A stretch of 60,000 nt of DNA from Neocallimastix lanati (nom. inval.) (Eukaryota > Neocallimastigomycota > Neocallimastigomycetes > Neocallimastigales > Neocallimastigaceae): the NCBI GenBank assembly GCA_016946835.1, contig JACVTC010000025.1:250001-310000 (forward strand), read 5' to 3'. A program made the position numbers and the translations under genes. The notes under the pieces are model-generated. The model saw only the letters and a program-made list of their open reading frames with translations. It was not told the DNA's origin and ran no database searches. This document shows positions 10,765-22,775 of this stretch, in pieces. Position 1 is the first letter of the stretch; each line of letters starts with the position of its first letter.

Positions 10765-10788
10765 AGGCCTCTCCCAAGGAGCAAGCTA

Positions 10789-11508
10789 TTAATGGTTGAC
10801 GACGCTAGCAATGAACTGGCTGTAACTAAAATCTTGGCGATCCTCCAGCAATTCAGCGTAGTGAGGATTGTCGTCGATCACGTCGGCGTTAACCCACTCT
10901 TGTTTATCATTCTGGTACGCAACCAGGTATTGGTAATGTCATTAGTGTTTCCTAGATCCAAGGATATGGATTATCTTCTGGTTTCCTGCAGGAGCCGGCA
11001 CTAAGGTCTTAGGTAATTTGTAGAATGGTTCCAATTCACTCACATGGAACACTGGGTACAAATTTGGGAAGGGTGAGCGACTTTTATCTAACCTGTAGTT
11101 CTTCCTTTCTTCGTCGACACCAACTACCTTGAATGGTCCGAATTTTCTTGTTGCAAGTTTATAAAATGACAACTCGTCATAATTTTCTGGTTTCCTTAGC
11201 CATACTTTATCTAACAACCTATACCTGGGGTAATTGTCTGTACGGGTCCTATCCATATTATCCAGGTATCTTGTTTGAGCGATTTCTAAGATGTGCTTTA
11301 GGTTTCCCAAGTTCTGAGCAAAGCTATCGATCATTTTAGCTTCGCCTAACGAGTGCACTAAGTCGGCTGTCTTAGGGGAGTTGTGTACCTGATAATTATA
11401 TAAGGTGAGGAAAGGAGATTGTTGGGTAGAAGCATGGATTGCGTTATTATAGCAGAACTCGGCTAAGAACAAGTAGTCCATCCAACTTTCATCATCATAG
11501 GTTCCCAC
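10789..11508 (-). pseudogene. Element 2: integrase C-terminus and broken chromodomain
   Basis: This frame continues the integrase of the next entry after a frame change around 11463-11508. It holds the FCYNNAIHAST region, the GPF module (KFGPFKVVGV ... YPVFHVSELEPFY) and then a chromodomain. The chromodomain is interrupted by two adjacent stops (TAA TGA, just left of 10942). After them the same frame goes on with HYQYLVAYQND, EWVNADVIDDNPHYAELLED and a final TAA at 10789-10791. A chromodomain places the element in the chromovirus branch, which targets chromatin marks. The double stop shows decay unless it is read through. Confidence 0.8.
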
Positions 11509-12716
11509 AAACCCCGTAAATAAGTCTCTACGTAGGCATTGTTCCTTTCCACTTGGCCTACTGTCTCATGGTGACTGGTGGTAGCATGGTTTACTCTTGT
11601 TCCGAAGAACTCAAGTAGCTCCTTCCATACCTGGCTAGTGAATTGCACTCCTCTATCAGTTGTAACCACCTTAGGGAATCCATGCAGCCTGTAAATTTCC
11701 TTTAGGAATGCGTCAGCAGTCTCATTGGGCACATGTTTAAATCCTATCAGGTGTATCATCTTGGTTAACTTATCGCAGCATACTAAGATACAACCTGCTC
11801 TCTTCGTTTCCCAAAAATAACCGTTATCGGTTCTTACTCTACTCTTCACTGGCAGATCCGTTACAAAGTCTAATTGTACCTCTTGCCAGGGTAATTCCGC
11901 AACCGGAACTCTTACCGCAGTGCCATATTCTTTATGGCGATCATCCTTCTTGGTAGCGCAGGTTCTACAAGCTTTCACGTAGCCTGATATATCCTTCCTC
12001 ATCTTCGGCCAGTAGAAATTCCTAGATACTAGGTCCGAAGTCTTATCAATTCCTAAGTGTCCTGCGTACTCCGAGTCATGGTTTAGTTGAATAATTGTTT
12101 TCCTGAACGTTGTGGGCACATAAATTTGTTCAGGGTTTTCCTTTCTAACCAGAAGGCCATCTACTTCTAACCAATGTTTCTTGTTATAATTGTTTCTGGT
12201 ATCTTCTGCTAAATCTTTGATAATCTCTTGGGCCATTTTATCCTGTCGGTAGGCCTGCTTGATATCATCCACGAAATTGGTAGCTAAGGCTAGATAAGCA
12301 GCTTCTCCATCTACATCGTCAAATCCTACCAATTGTTCGGGTTTTAATAGGCTATCTTTATCGAATTCTTTACCCTCAGTTTTCTCTGTCTCGACTCTTG
12401 AGAGGGCATCAGCTTTACCATTTTTCTTCCCAGGTCTGTAAACTATTTCAAACCAGTATGTGGCGAATAGTTCTTGCCATCTAATTTGCCTAGGCCTAGG
12501 AGTAAGTAATTGTGGTTTGGTAACGAACAACAGATTTCTGTGGTCACTATAAACAATAATCTTATGCTTCGCACCTTGAAGCAAGTGTCGCCATTCTGTA
12601 TAAGCAGTCTTAATGGCTAATATTTCTTTCTCTGTAATCGAATAATTTACTTCAGCCTTGCTGAGTGTCTTGGATAGGATGGAGAGTACCATCGTCTCCT
12701 TTCTGTGACAGCACAC
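11463..12716 (-). pseudogene. Element 2: RNase H - integrase part of Pol
   Basis: A 417-codon frame. RNase H end: SKTLSKAEVNYSITEKEILA and VYSDHRNLLFV. Integrase: HLGIDKT ... CRTCATK zinc region and a D,D,E core (LDFVTDLP, TTDRGVQFTS, GQVERNNA). It overlaps the reverse-transcriptase frame by 65 bp in another frame, so at least one frameshift separates them. Homologous to 58600-59030. Confidence 0.85.
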
Positions 12717-14529
12717 CTTCTATCGCGTAATTACTAGCATCACATTCAACGAAGAACTGTTTCTCGTGGTCAGGGTAAGCTAGCATTGGCGGAGAGGTAA
12801 GCATTTCCTTTAATTTGTGAAACGCGGCCAATCCTTCTTTATTCCATTCGAATTTTTCTTTCTTTGAAGTCATTTTGAATAGCGGTTTGGCTATTTCTGA
12901 AAAGTTCTTAATAAAATTCCTGTAATAATTGCAAAAGCCTAAGAAGCTTTGCATCTGCTTGATATTTTCTGGTTGTGGCCATTCTGCCACGGCCTTGATC
13001 TTTTCTGGGTCAGTCTCCACACCATTCTTGCTGACCACATGGCCTAAAAATGAAATCTTAAGCTTATGTAGCTCACATTTGGACATCTTAGCTACCAGTT
13101 TATGTTGTATCAGCTTCTTTAAAATCGTTCGAACATGTTCTACATGTTCCTCCAAAGTTTTGGAATATACGACAATGTCATCTAGGTAGACTTGACAGTA
13201 CTTCCCGATATCCTCGCTGAAGACATCATTCACGAAGCTTTGGAACACTGCTGGCGCATTGGTTAAACCAAAAGGCATTACCAAATGCTCGAAGTGTCCA
13301 AACTTAGTGTTGAAGGCTGTCTTGTACTCGTCACTTTCTCGAATTCGTACCAAGTTATAGGCAGATTTAAGGTCGAACTTGGAGAATACGACTGCTCCTT
13401 TCATAGCTTCGAACACTGCACTAATTCTTGGGATCGGATAGGCATTGCGTTTGGTCCATTGGTTCAGCTTGCGATAATCCATGCAAAGTCGTAGCTCACC
13501 TGATTTCTTCGGCACGAATAGTATAGGGTAACCCGCCGGAGATTCTGACCTTCTTATAAATCCCTTAGCTAAATTTTCATCAATATATTCTTTCTCTTCT
13601 TTAGGACTCGTTGGGTAGATAGCTCCTTTATAAAGTGGTGCATCAGGCTCTAGTTCTATTTTACAATCATACGGCCTGTGTTTTGGTAATGTCTCAGCGA
13701 TTTCTTCGTTAAAAGCTTCCGTTAAGTCTCCGTAATACTTATCTATAATTTCGCCTATCGACAATAGCTTCTCAACTCCCACTTTTCTGATTGTTTCAGC
13801 TACCGAATCCTCTTGCGTGATCATGGCTAGATGATCTTTTGTCTGGCTGTCTTTTTGTGCACTACTTTCCGTAGGGTTTTTATTAATTTCACTCTCCTTT
13901 AGATTTTTAGTTTTCTGTACCTTGAACCAATCTGCCCATTTGTCGTAATCCACTAAGTAATCGTAGTAATCCATCGTATACTCAATTCCTCTATCACGGT
14001 AATATTGCCTCGTTAATTCATACACCGTGTCTTTCAACTTCTGATTATCAATAACCTGATTTATGATTTTTGTAATTCTCGCTGTAGGTTGAATCTCCTT
14101 TTGCACAGCTTCTTCTCTTTCTTCTGGGAGTTGCACTATGTAGATACTTTCACCTGCACACTCTTCTGGTGAGTCTACATCTGGTAGCCCTGGTCTTTCA
14201 CCATCTATTTTATATACCTTAGGCTGTTGATCATGGACGTCAATCTTCCTATAGATTAAGTGTCTATCCATGAATCTAGATCCCAGAATAATCGTTCTCG
14301 GCATAGCCTCGGCTAGCCTGCATCTTGTATTAAAGTCATACCATTTGACTTTACCAGTACGCTCTTCGACCAGCTTAATCTTAATCTTAAACTCCTCCGT
14401 AACCTGTGGTATCAGCACTTTACCAGCGGCAGTAGTGAACGTTAAGGGACGATCTTCTGTCTTGAGTCCCATCTCCTTCGCTAACTGCGGATGGATCATG
14501 TTGATCTGTGATCCAGTATCGTACAGCAC
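12652..14529 (-). pseudogene. Element 2: protease - reverse transcriptase part of Pol
   Basis: A 625-codon frame. Aspartic protease DTG near residue 5 (LYDTGSQINM) and reverse transcriptase with CMDYRKLN, FSKFDLKSAYN, VMPFGLTNAP and the YLDD box, then the start of RNase H (FFVECDASNYA). Motifs are intact although the polyprotein is broken before and after this block. Base composition is clearly less A+T-rich than the surroundings. Confidence 0.87.
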
Positions 14530-14614
14530 ATTTAAATCTTGGAGCCCTCTTTGGTACGAAGATTACTTATCTTGGCCACTGGCACAAATTCTTCGCACAC
14601 AGACCCATCTTGCA

Positions 14615-15160
14615 TCAGAAGTGCTGTCTTGGGAATTGGATTATTACTGCTGGTACGTGAGTCCTTATAATAGTTTTGTTTTTCGCTGGGTCTCGTATCG
14701 AAATCTTTACCACTATTGTGCTTATATCCATCTTTTTATTTTTATCGTTATTAATTTGTTTAGTAGGCTCTTTCCTACTGAAATCTCTTTTATCGCCTCG
14801 GCGATTGTCGCTGTTCCTCCTTCTTTTGGCTTCAATATCCTTGGAGGGTCTTCGCGGGTCCATCATTCCAAGTAGGGCCATGATGGCTATCTTCCTCTCG
14901 CGGTTGTATTCGTATCTTTCTAAGTAATCATCTTTGTAATCCGCGGGGAATGTATCACATCTCATTAGACAAGTCACGTAATCTTCTAAGGTTTGTTTTT
15001 CTGCAGGCAGGTCATAAAAGGCTTCACGAACCGAGGGTCTAACTTGTTGTACGAGTAGTAGTCTTTTGGTTTCATCCGTTAGCTGAAGTATTCTACTTAA
15101 CCTATTGAATTCTGATAGGTATTCATAGGCTTTACCCCAATCGTGCCTAAGTTTAAGCAT
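14615..15160 (-). pseudogene. Element 2: C-terminal Gag segment
   Basis: Continues Gag in a second frame (FYDLPAEKQTLEDYVTCLMR ...), then a basic tract (MDPRRPSKDIEAKRRRNSDN). The homologous copy at 56652 shows that the frame should continue into KDVGTRPSERQNYYKDS and then protease. Here the last part is frameshifted around 14740-14800 and ends early. No CCHC knuckle is visible. Confidence 0.75.
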
Positions 15161-16443
15161 TGCTCTGTTTTAACTTCTTCCAATGTTCTTTCGCTTTTAA
15201 ATTCCTTCAGCAATCTGTCCATCAACCTTTGAGGTTGTGGGTCATCACGTTGTTTGAATACTTCGTCCATTTGGTACCACTTCTTAGCAGTTCCTTGTAA
15301 GTGGTCCTCAATAAAGTACAACATAGCCGTGGGCTCGCTTTGATAATACTTCTGGTGTCTACCAAAGTACCTTTTTAACCTGTCAACAAATGATTCTACA
15401 TCCCCAGTTTCACCATTGAACATTGGGATGTCTCGTTCGTACTCCACGGGGTACGCGTCGGTTATAATCACATCTACCATCGCACTTCTGGTCAATATAG
15501 GTGTGGGGTGGTGATAGCTACCGTATCTTGCTTCTTTAGTATCTATATGTAATGGGAAAGGTTTGCTCGTCGATGCCTGCTCCTTATTCTGGGTATTCCA
15601 AGACAGCTTACCCAATCGTTCGATCTCTTGTTGCTGTACTTGGTTAATGGCCATTAACTTCTCGATTTTTTCTTCAAGCTCATTTAAGTGTACTTTATAC
15701 CTTTCTTGGTTCGCATCCAAGAATTCCTCAATCTTGTACAACTTTTGACCTTTATCCTCTAGGTCTTGTTGTATTTGTTTTCCTTTTATCTGGTCCGCAT
15801 CCAGATAGGTTTCAATCTTTTTGATTTCTTCCTTAACAGCGGCTTCTTTCTCCTTGCTTTCAGCAATCTGCTGATTAAAGTAAGCTTGCACCTTCTGAAG
15901 CTCTAGCACGCTAGCCTGGCTACTAGTTTCCTCTTCATCCACACGCCTCTCAACCTCTCCAAATCGTTGGTCCACAGCAGGGATAAAGTTGCTAAGTTCA
16001 GCTCCAATTTTAGCGAATCTCATTTCACTTTGGGTTTGCATCTGTTCTATCATCGCAGCCGTCTGTTGCTGAGTGCTTATTATCATGTTCTTAAAATCCT
16101 CCATCTGCTTACTCAGCAAAGCAGCAAAGTCCATCGCTCCAGCATTAACATTTTTGCTTGGACTTTCTCCTTGGTTAGTCCCTGGATTGCTAGCTTCAGG
16201 TTTACTAGCCTCGGGTTGACTCTTCTCAGGCGCCGCAGCTGGTTTAGGTTTAGAAGCAGCTGGCTTTTCAGGAGTATTAGTCACTTTCTTGTCTCCTGTA
16301 TTTTGGCGTCGAGATGGAGGTGCCTCTACAGGCGTAGGGCTACTCTCTGCAGTCACGCTGCCCACCGAACTCTTTAGAGAACCACTTCTTGTGGTTTTTC
16401 TTGTGTTTTCGTGTGCTTTATTACTCTTATTCTTTTTATCCAT
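15097..16443 (-). pseudogene. Element 2: N-terminal Gag
   Basis: A 448-codon frame from the first ATG. The N-terminal ~110 residues are rich in Ser, Pro, Ala and Lys. Residues ~110-290 look like coiled coil (ELQKVQAYFNQQIAESKEKE, LNELEEKIEKLMAI). A retrotransposon-Gag-like segment follows (MLYFIEDHLQGTAKKWYQM ... LKEFKSERTLEEV). The frame breaks at about 15100-15160, where the next Gag segment takes over. Decay or homopolymer sequencing error cannot be told apart from this copy alone. Confidence 0.8.
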
Positions 16444-16940
16444 TTACTTTTCTTATTAATTTATCTAGTAATTATGGATGTATTCACTCACTTTCGGTTT
16501 ATTTAAAAGATTATAATTCGTTCACTTACTTAAATTTATTTAGTTGATATAAGCGTCCACTTAAATTTTTTTTTTTAAAATAAGATAAAACAAATAAAAA
16601 TAAAAAAATAATTTTTTTTTAAAATTAAATGTATAAAAATTAATAATTTAAATAAATGATTATTTTAAAAAAATTTTTTTTTTCTTTCGCTTCTCGAGTC
16701 ACTACAAATATAAATTTGTATAATAAATGACTACATATTAAGCAAAAGCGAATTTTATTTGGTAAAGTACAAAATTTTTATTAATTAAAAATCGGTACTA
16801 CCAAAAATTTAAAATTTTTAAATTAAATAATGATTTATAATTAAATTATTAATAAATTAAATTTCGGTTATTCGAAATTTTAAAAAATTTAAATTTTTAA
16901 ATTTTTGATCAAAATTTTATTTTGAAGCCGAAAAAATTTT
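16444..16940 (-). other. Leader or diverged 5' LTR body of element 2
   Basis: A+T-rich with T/A homopolymers and short inverted words (ATTCGAAAT, AAATTTAAATTTTT). It shows no clear similarity to the 3' LTR at 10208-10764, and I find no PBS. Either the 5' LTR belongs to another subfamily or most of it was lost. Confidence 0.4.
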
Positions 16941-16980
16941 TTTATTTATACAAGTCAATAATTACCATGTATCCGTTACA
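16941..16980 (-). mobile_element. 5' LTR tip of element 2 with internal U3 deletion
   Basis: Positions 16961-16980 match the tip of the 3' LTR (10745-10764) in 19 of 20 bases and end in GTTACA. The next bases, 16945-16960, instead match an interior LTR site that holds the TATA box (near 10517-10532). So about 200 bp of U3 are absent between tip and promoter. Confidence 0.6.
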
Positions 16981-16985
16981 CTAAC

Positions 16986-17542
16986 TGTAACAGATACATG
17001 GTAACTTCAAGCCTATCCAATGATAGTTCTTTGGTTACGTAACGTATCTCTAAATAGTTAGCAATTGCGGCTAATCAAATAAAATCTTTTATTAATTTCG
17101 TACATTAAATTTTATTATTTTATAATTAATTATATAGTTAAATACTTAGTTAAATATATATTTTATTTAGTGATTAGTAAACTAAGTTAAATTAAATTAT
17201 TTACCAATCATAATATTATTGACATGTATAAATAATAATTGAACTTGTAACTGTAACGCACTAGCGTTACTATTAACGTAAATTGTTGTTATAAATATTA
17301 ATATTAATAAATAAAATATAATTATTAAATAAAATATATTACTCAGTGTAAGCCCAGTAACTGATAACAAATAGAGTTATAAAGTGCTGCGCTATATTCT
17401 AGTGTAATAGGAAATAATAGTTATAAATTAATTAATTTAGTGTTTATTATTAACAACTCGAATAGAGAGGTGTTAAGTTATCTTAGTCTTTAGATTTAAT
17501 TGTTATTCGTTATTTTAGTTAATAATAAACTTACCTTTTACA
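16986..17542 (+). mobile_element. Solo LTR of the element-2 family, plus orientation
   Basis: 557 bp, TGTAACAG...CTTTTACA, nearly the exact reverse complement of 10208-10764. It has a perfect 5-bp target duplication ctaac at 16981-16985 and 17543-17547, so it is an independent insertion reduced to one LTR. It sits 5 bp from the GTTACA tip at 16980. The TATA box lies near 17228-17235. Confidence 0.93.
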
Positions 17543-17547
17543 CTAAC

Positions 17548-18155
17548 TGTGATACGGTATTTACCCAAATACCTTAAATTATAATAATTTTAATATTTCT
17601 CCATATAAATATGTTTTAAATCTATTTTATTAATTAATTATTATCTTTATTAACTTTATCAATATTTCCTTTATTATTATATAAATATATATATTATTAA
17701 TTATTAATATTTTGCTATAAAATAAATATTTTATTATATTCTTATTATATTTTTATTATACATTTGATAAATTTTATTTTATATTATAAACTTTTTATTA
17801 TTTTTATTATTAATATTCATATCTAAAATTTTATTATTATTTTATTGTTACACAAAATTATTTTTAACTAATCAATGTATTACCAAAATTTATAAAATAT
17901 TTTGTAATAATATTGTTTTAAATCTCTCTCTTTTCTTTTTTTTATGTAATGGAGGAATAAATAAATAAATGAACAAATAAATAAATGGATGAATAATATA
18001 TAGTTAAATAAATTTTTAAATAAATAAATTAATAAATAATCAATAAATAAATAAATAAATAAATATTGTATAAGTTTTTCGTACTTTTTATACGTCCACT
18101 ATCTATTTACCAATATATTATTATACATCCATCAATTTCAAAAGTCCTGTACCAA
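17548..18155. other. Gene-free A+T-rich spacer
   Basis: Begins TGTGATACGG, which resembles an LTR start but was not traced further. Holds AAT/AAAT-type simple repeats near 17950-18065. No coding signal until the short coding-like stretch at 18136-18160 that LTR D splits. Confidence 0.6.
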
Positions 18156-18160
18156 CTGAA

Positions 18161-19026
18161 TGTAAGAAATAATAATTATTTACTAATAAATAATTATTAT
18201 TTCTTAGTCTTTATAATTATTGATAATAATTATAAATTTATTTAAATTATAACAAAATTTTATTTAATTAATTATTAATTATTCATTTATAAATAATTAT
18301 AATTTAGTATATATTTAATTATTAAATTTATTAGTTTTAGTTTATTTATTTAATTAAATTGTAAATAAACACATTATGTATTCTATTATGTATTTAATAA
18401 TGTATTCTGTATTTTATTTAATATTTTATTTTCCTTTTTTGTAAATTTATTATTTTAAGATCGAAATATTTTTTAATTATTTTATTCTTTTATTTTCGAT
18501 CATTAGATTAGATTAGGAATCGGTTAATTAGGGTTTTTTCCAATTTCTTCTTAAAAGTAATTGGTTTTACCTAATTGATACGATGATCGATATGGATAGA
18601 ATATCGATCAAAAATCTTATCTAGGTTTTTCTGTCTAATCTTTTCCTAGATAAGAAATTTGTTAAGATTAGAAAAACTTTTTTTATTTAACCTTATTTTA
18701 ACAAAAAAATATAAATAAGGCTCTTGAGTTCTCTTTAAGAAATCAAGAGTTATTATTATAAAAATATAGTTATAATAGTAACAATTTTATATTTTAAACT
18801 TTAACAAATTAATAAAATATTTTATCCAAAAAACAAACTTTAAAAAATTAAATTTATACAAATCTTTCTTCCTTCTTATTTTTCGTGTTATTATTATAAT
18901 TAATTTTATAATAAACTCCACCAATATTCAGGTAAAACTTTTTTTTATTTTCTCAACTTAATGAATTAATCGTTAAGTTGAAGTTAATAATCATATTAAG
19001 TGATAGTACTTAGTATGATTATTACA
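18161..19026 (+). mobile_element. Solo LTR D, plus orientation
   Basis: 866 bp from TGTAAGAAAT to GATTATTACA, same family as LTR C. Perfect target duplication ctgaa at 18156-18160 and 19027-19031. The array of inverted repeats (18580-18680) and the primer motif CAAGAGTTATTATTATA (near 18744) are kept. Joining the flanks gives a short open stretch (SPVPTEDFVTVSISVVSF) that may be an old exon. Confidence 0.95.
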
Positions 19027-19031
19027 CTGAA

Positions 19032-20149
19032 GATTTCGTTACAGTTTCAATCTCAGTCGTATCATTTTGATAAGAAACGAAATATTTAATTAATAATTAA
19101 TATAAATAAAGTTAATAAGAAAAATAAGAAAAATAAGAAATAAATATATTATAAATATTAAATAGTTAAATAATTTTATAAATAATTGCTTATAAACATA
19201 ACTTTAAAATGAAGAATTAGTATAAATAGTTATTAGAAATAATACTTTAATAAATGTTCCTTATTATCCAGTAAAATTAATATATAATATATTAATAAAT
19301 TAGAATTAATATTGATCATTTTTATATTTGATTATTAGAATTATGTTATAAAAACATGTATTAAAGGTTTACTAATATCTATAAATATTATAATATTAAT
19401 AAAAGAATATTTTATTATAAAATGAATTTAATATTTTTATTTAAGTGTTATTATTTAATTATATAAAGACTTGTTATGAACAAGTATAAAAATCATAATA
19501 GTTATGAGATGGGAAACAAGATAAATTCATATTTCATATCAAATGGTGGAGAATCCAAAGCTCGGCTACCAAGGCTTTTTCCTAAGGAGGGAGGGGAAGT
19601 ATAAAACTCTCTCTAATTTTTATTAAAAATATATATATATATATCACTATATATATATCACATATTAGAATATATTGCAATATATATAAACATATAATTG
19701 TTATATTCAAAACATAATTTCATAAATATTATTAAAAATAAATTTTAATAATTCCATAAAAGAATTAAAACCATAATTGTTTCCTAAGTATTTTCGCAAT
19801 AATTGGAAATAAAACACCATCATTATAATATATATTTTATATAAGTTATATACATGTATGAATATATTAAGATTAAAATGAACAATTTAATTATATTGTT
19901 AATTATTAGTTTAGTTTAGTATAAAAAGGAATTGAAAATCCATCCTTTACAATCTTTGTAAGAATTATTCTTAAATTAATTTTAGAAAATTTTATTATTA
20001 AAAAATATATTTAAATAAAGTTCTAATAAAACATAAACCTTAAAGATTGTATCCTTAATTATAAAACTTTGTGTGTGTCAATAATTATTTAATTTAATTA
20101 ATTGTTATAATTATTAATAAATATCTTGACCTGACCATTTTAACCCAAA
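19032..20149. other. Gene-free spacer with one polypurine tract
   Basis: A+T-rich. The only G-rich patch is 19540-19600, ending in a polypurine run (AAGGAGGGAGGGGAAG) followed at once by TATAAAACTCTCTC. It could be the polypurine tract of a lost retroelement or a promoter; nothing decides this. Confidence 0.5.
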
Positions 20150-21743
20150 TTTGAGAATCTTTACGAAACAGAAATAGACAATAATAAATTAAATCTAAGT
20201 GATTTATTTGTTCTGAATTATAACACTTCTTCTGAAAATCCATGTAGTGGCAATACAAAACAATACAATAATGTATTTAATAATAACGTAACTAAAAATC
20301 ATGTAGAATGTAGTTGGTGGACTCTAGATTCAGGTGCGTCTAATCATATGACTCAAAACAAAAACATACTAATGAATGAAGAGGAACACGTGGAAGAAAT
20401 AAATTATGCAAATGGGAATACAACCAACTCAACACACATTGGAGAGATACAAGGAAATATGAACAAAGAATTATTAAAGCTAAAGGAAGTATTATATGTT
20501 CCGGATATTAAAAGAAATTTAATTTCGATTAGTAAACTAGCAAGGGATGAATATGTAATAGTATTTATAAAAGAATACGATGACGTATATGCGTATATCC
20601 TAGATAAGTGTATTTTAATACAATTTCAAAAATTAAAGCTAGTGATAATGATGTTTTTGAAGTTTGCATTAAAAGTAATAATATACTATGCAATAACGTC
20701 AACACTAAAGAAAATGATATTCTTTGGCACCGAAGAATTAGGCACATATGGAAACAAAATAAATAAATGTGAGATCTGTATGCAAGCAAAAATGAAGAAT
20801 GAACCATATGGTAAAGCGCAGAATAATTCAAGAAAAATTCTTGAATTAGTACATATAGATCTTGTTGGACCGGTACCACCATCAATTTACGGCAACTGCT
20901 ATTTCGTGACTATTTTAGATGATTATAGTAGATATGGTTGGGTCCTTACAGTGAAGAAGTCGGAAGTATACCAAGTATTTGAAAGATGGTATATCAAAAT
21001 TAAAAAATAAAGCAAATTAAAATATAATATATTTAAGAAGTGATTATAGAACTGAATTCAAATAATTTTAAAGAAATATGCAACAAATACGGAATCACGC
21101 AACAATTCATTGTACCAGGAAATCCTCAACAAAACAGTAGAGCAGAAAGACTAAACGGAGTAATTATTCAAATTGCTACTGCAATGTTAATAGATAGTCA
21201 ATTATGTAGAAGATTTTGGGAAGATGCTTTAAAGACAGCTAATTATGTACATAATAACAAAATCCCATTCGCAGTATTCTACCAAAAGAAAGTTGACAAT
21301 AGTAAATTACATGTATTCATCTGTAAAGTTTACTATTATGAAGAAAATCCAGAAAAATTTAGGAGTAATTCAAGAAAAGGAATCTTTCTGGGATACGACG
21401 AAGACTCAACAGGGTACAGAATATTCGATATTGATAAAATGAAAATATATGTGAAACGTGTGGTAGAATTTCTTGAAGAACAGTCAGGTAACTTTAATTT
21501 TGATTATGTATCTGAAGCAAGGGGATATGAAAATGAAGAAACCGAAACGCAAGATGAAGACACATTAATGAATAACTTAGAAGAAAGAAATTATTACAAC
21601 AGGTATGACATAACTAATATTATTCAAGAAAATAAAGATATAGAAGAAGATCATCAAGAAGAGAACAATGAAGAGAACAGGAGTCAAAGAGATAATAACA
21701 ATGAACGAACAGCAAAAGAAGATATTGCCAATTTAGACATGTA
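20150..21743 (+). pseudogene. Ty1/copia protease - integrase fragment
   Basis: Protease motif WWTLDSGASNHMT at about 20310-20350, a GAG-pre-integrase-like stretch (LKEVLYVPDIKRNLISISKL), then integrase (CEICMQAKMKNEPYG, LVHIDLVGPV, TILDDYSRYGWV). Near 21005 the frame shifts and meets a stop, then resumes at 21040 with the rest of the integrase core (CNKYGITQQFIVPGNPQQN, RAERLNGVI) and a copia-type tail with FLGYDED. After 21500 the sequence becomes acidic and Asn/Glu-rich and stops at 21743. No reverse transcriptase follows, so the element is truncated. Confidence 0.88.
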
Positions 21744-22472
21744 AGATATTCTAAATAATTCAAACAATGATATCAAATAAAGATAAAGAAGAAGAAAGTC
21801 TTTCATTAAGTCAAAAAGAAAAAGAACATCTTGAGAATAAATTTAAATTAATAGAAGAGAAACTTGAGACATAAACACGTTGATAAAACACGGTAATACA
21901 AAAACGAACCCGCTTTCGTTAGGTGAAGCAAAACAGAAGGAAAAATTAGAATAAAGTTCAACAAGTAAACAGAACTATAACGAAGAAAACAATATTAAAA
22001 ACAATATAAATATTATTAATGAAAGGAATAAATTAATCAATAATAATAGTGAAATTATTCTAAATAGAAATGTTAACGAAGATATTTATTTTAATAAAAG
22101 TGAGAGAGAGAAGGTATTAACGACGAAAAAGTATCTATTTTAAATAAATACAAAGATAAAGGTAAAGAGATATTAGAATTAGATGACCATGATAAAGAAG
22201 AAATTACCATTATAAACAAAAACAATAAAAATGACGGGTTTAATTTAAAAGAAAACATTATAATTGAAGATAATTCAAATAAAGATATTTTAATTGAAAA
22301 TAATTTAAATAAAAATTTAGTTGAAAATACTTCAAATAATAATTCAAGTGAAAACAATTTGAGTGAAAATAATTTGAGTGAAAATAATCCCAATGAAGAG
22401 TGTTCTTATTTAGATGTAAACAAAGAAATTTTTGAAAATAACAATAAACAAATTGTTAAAAATATTATTCCA
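21744..22472 (+). other. Low-complexity Lys/Glu/Asn-rich stretch
   Basis: Continues the hydrophilic character of the copia tail but is broken by stops in all frames. From 22250 it carries degenerate copies of an AAT-TTAAATGAAAA-like word (NLSENNLSENN in one frame). Probably spacer or the decayed linker of the copia polyprotein. Confidence 0.4.
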
Positions 22473-22631
<159 letters not shown>

Positions 22632-22775
22632 GAAATTAGTCAAAAAATTAATTTAGAAATTAATCCAAATAAAATTAATGCCAAAAATCACTCAAGCAAT
22701 TTAAAATTAAAAAATAAGAATTCAAAGGAAATAAAAATAAAAAAAAAAAAAATACGAAAAATAACACAAGCCTAA

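Noticed and set aside
14270-14875. 201-codon plus-strand frame
   Set aside because: Antisense of the element-2 protease/Gag region, with no domain of its own.
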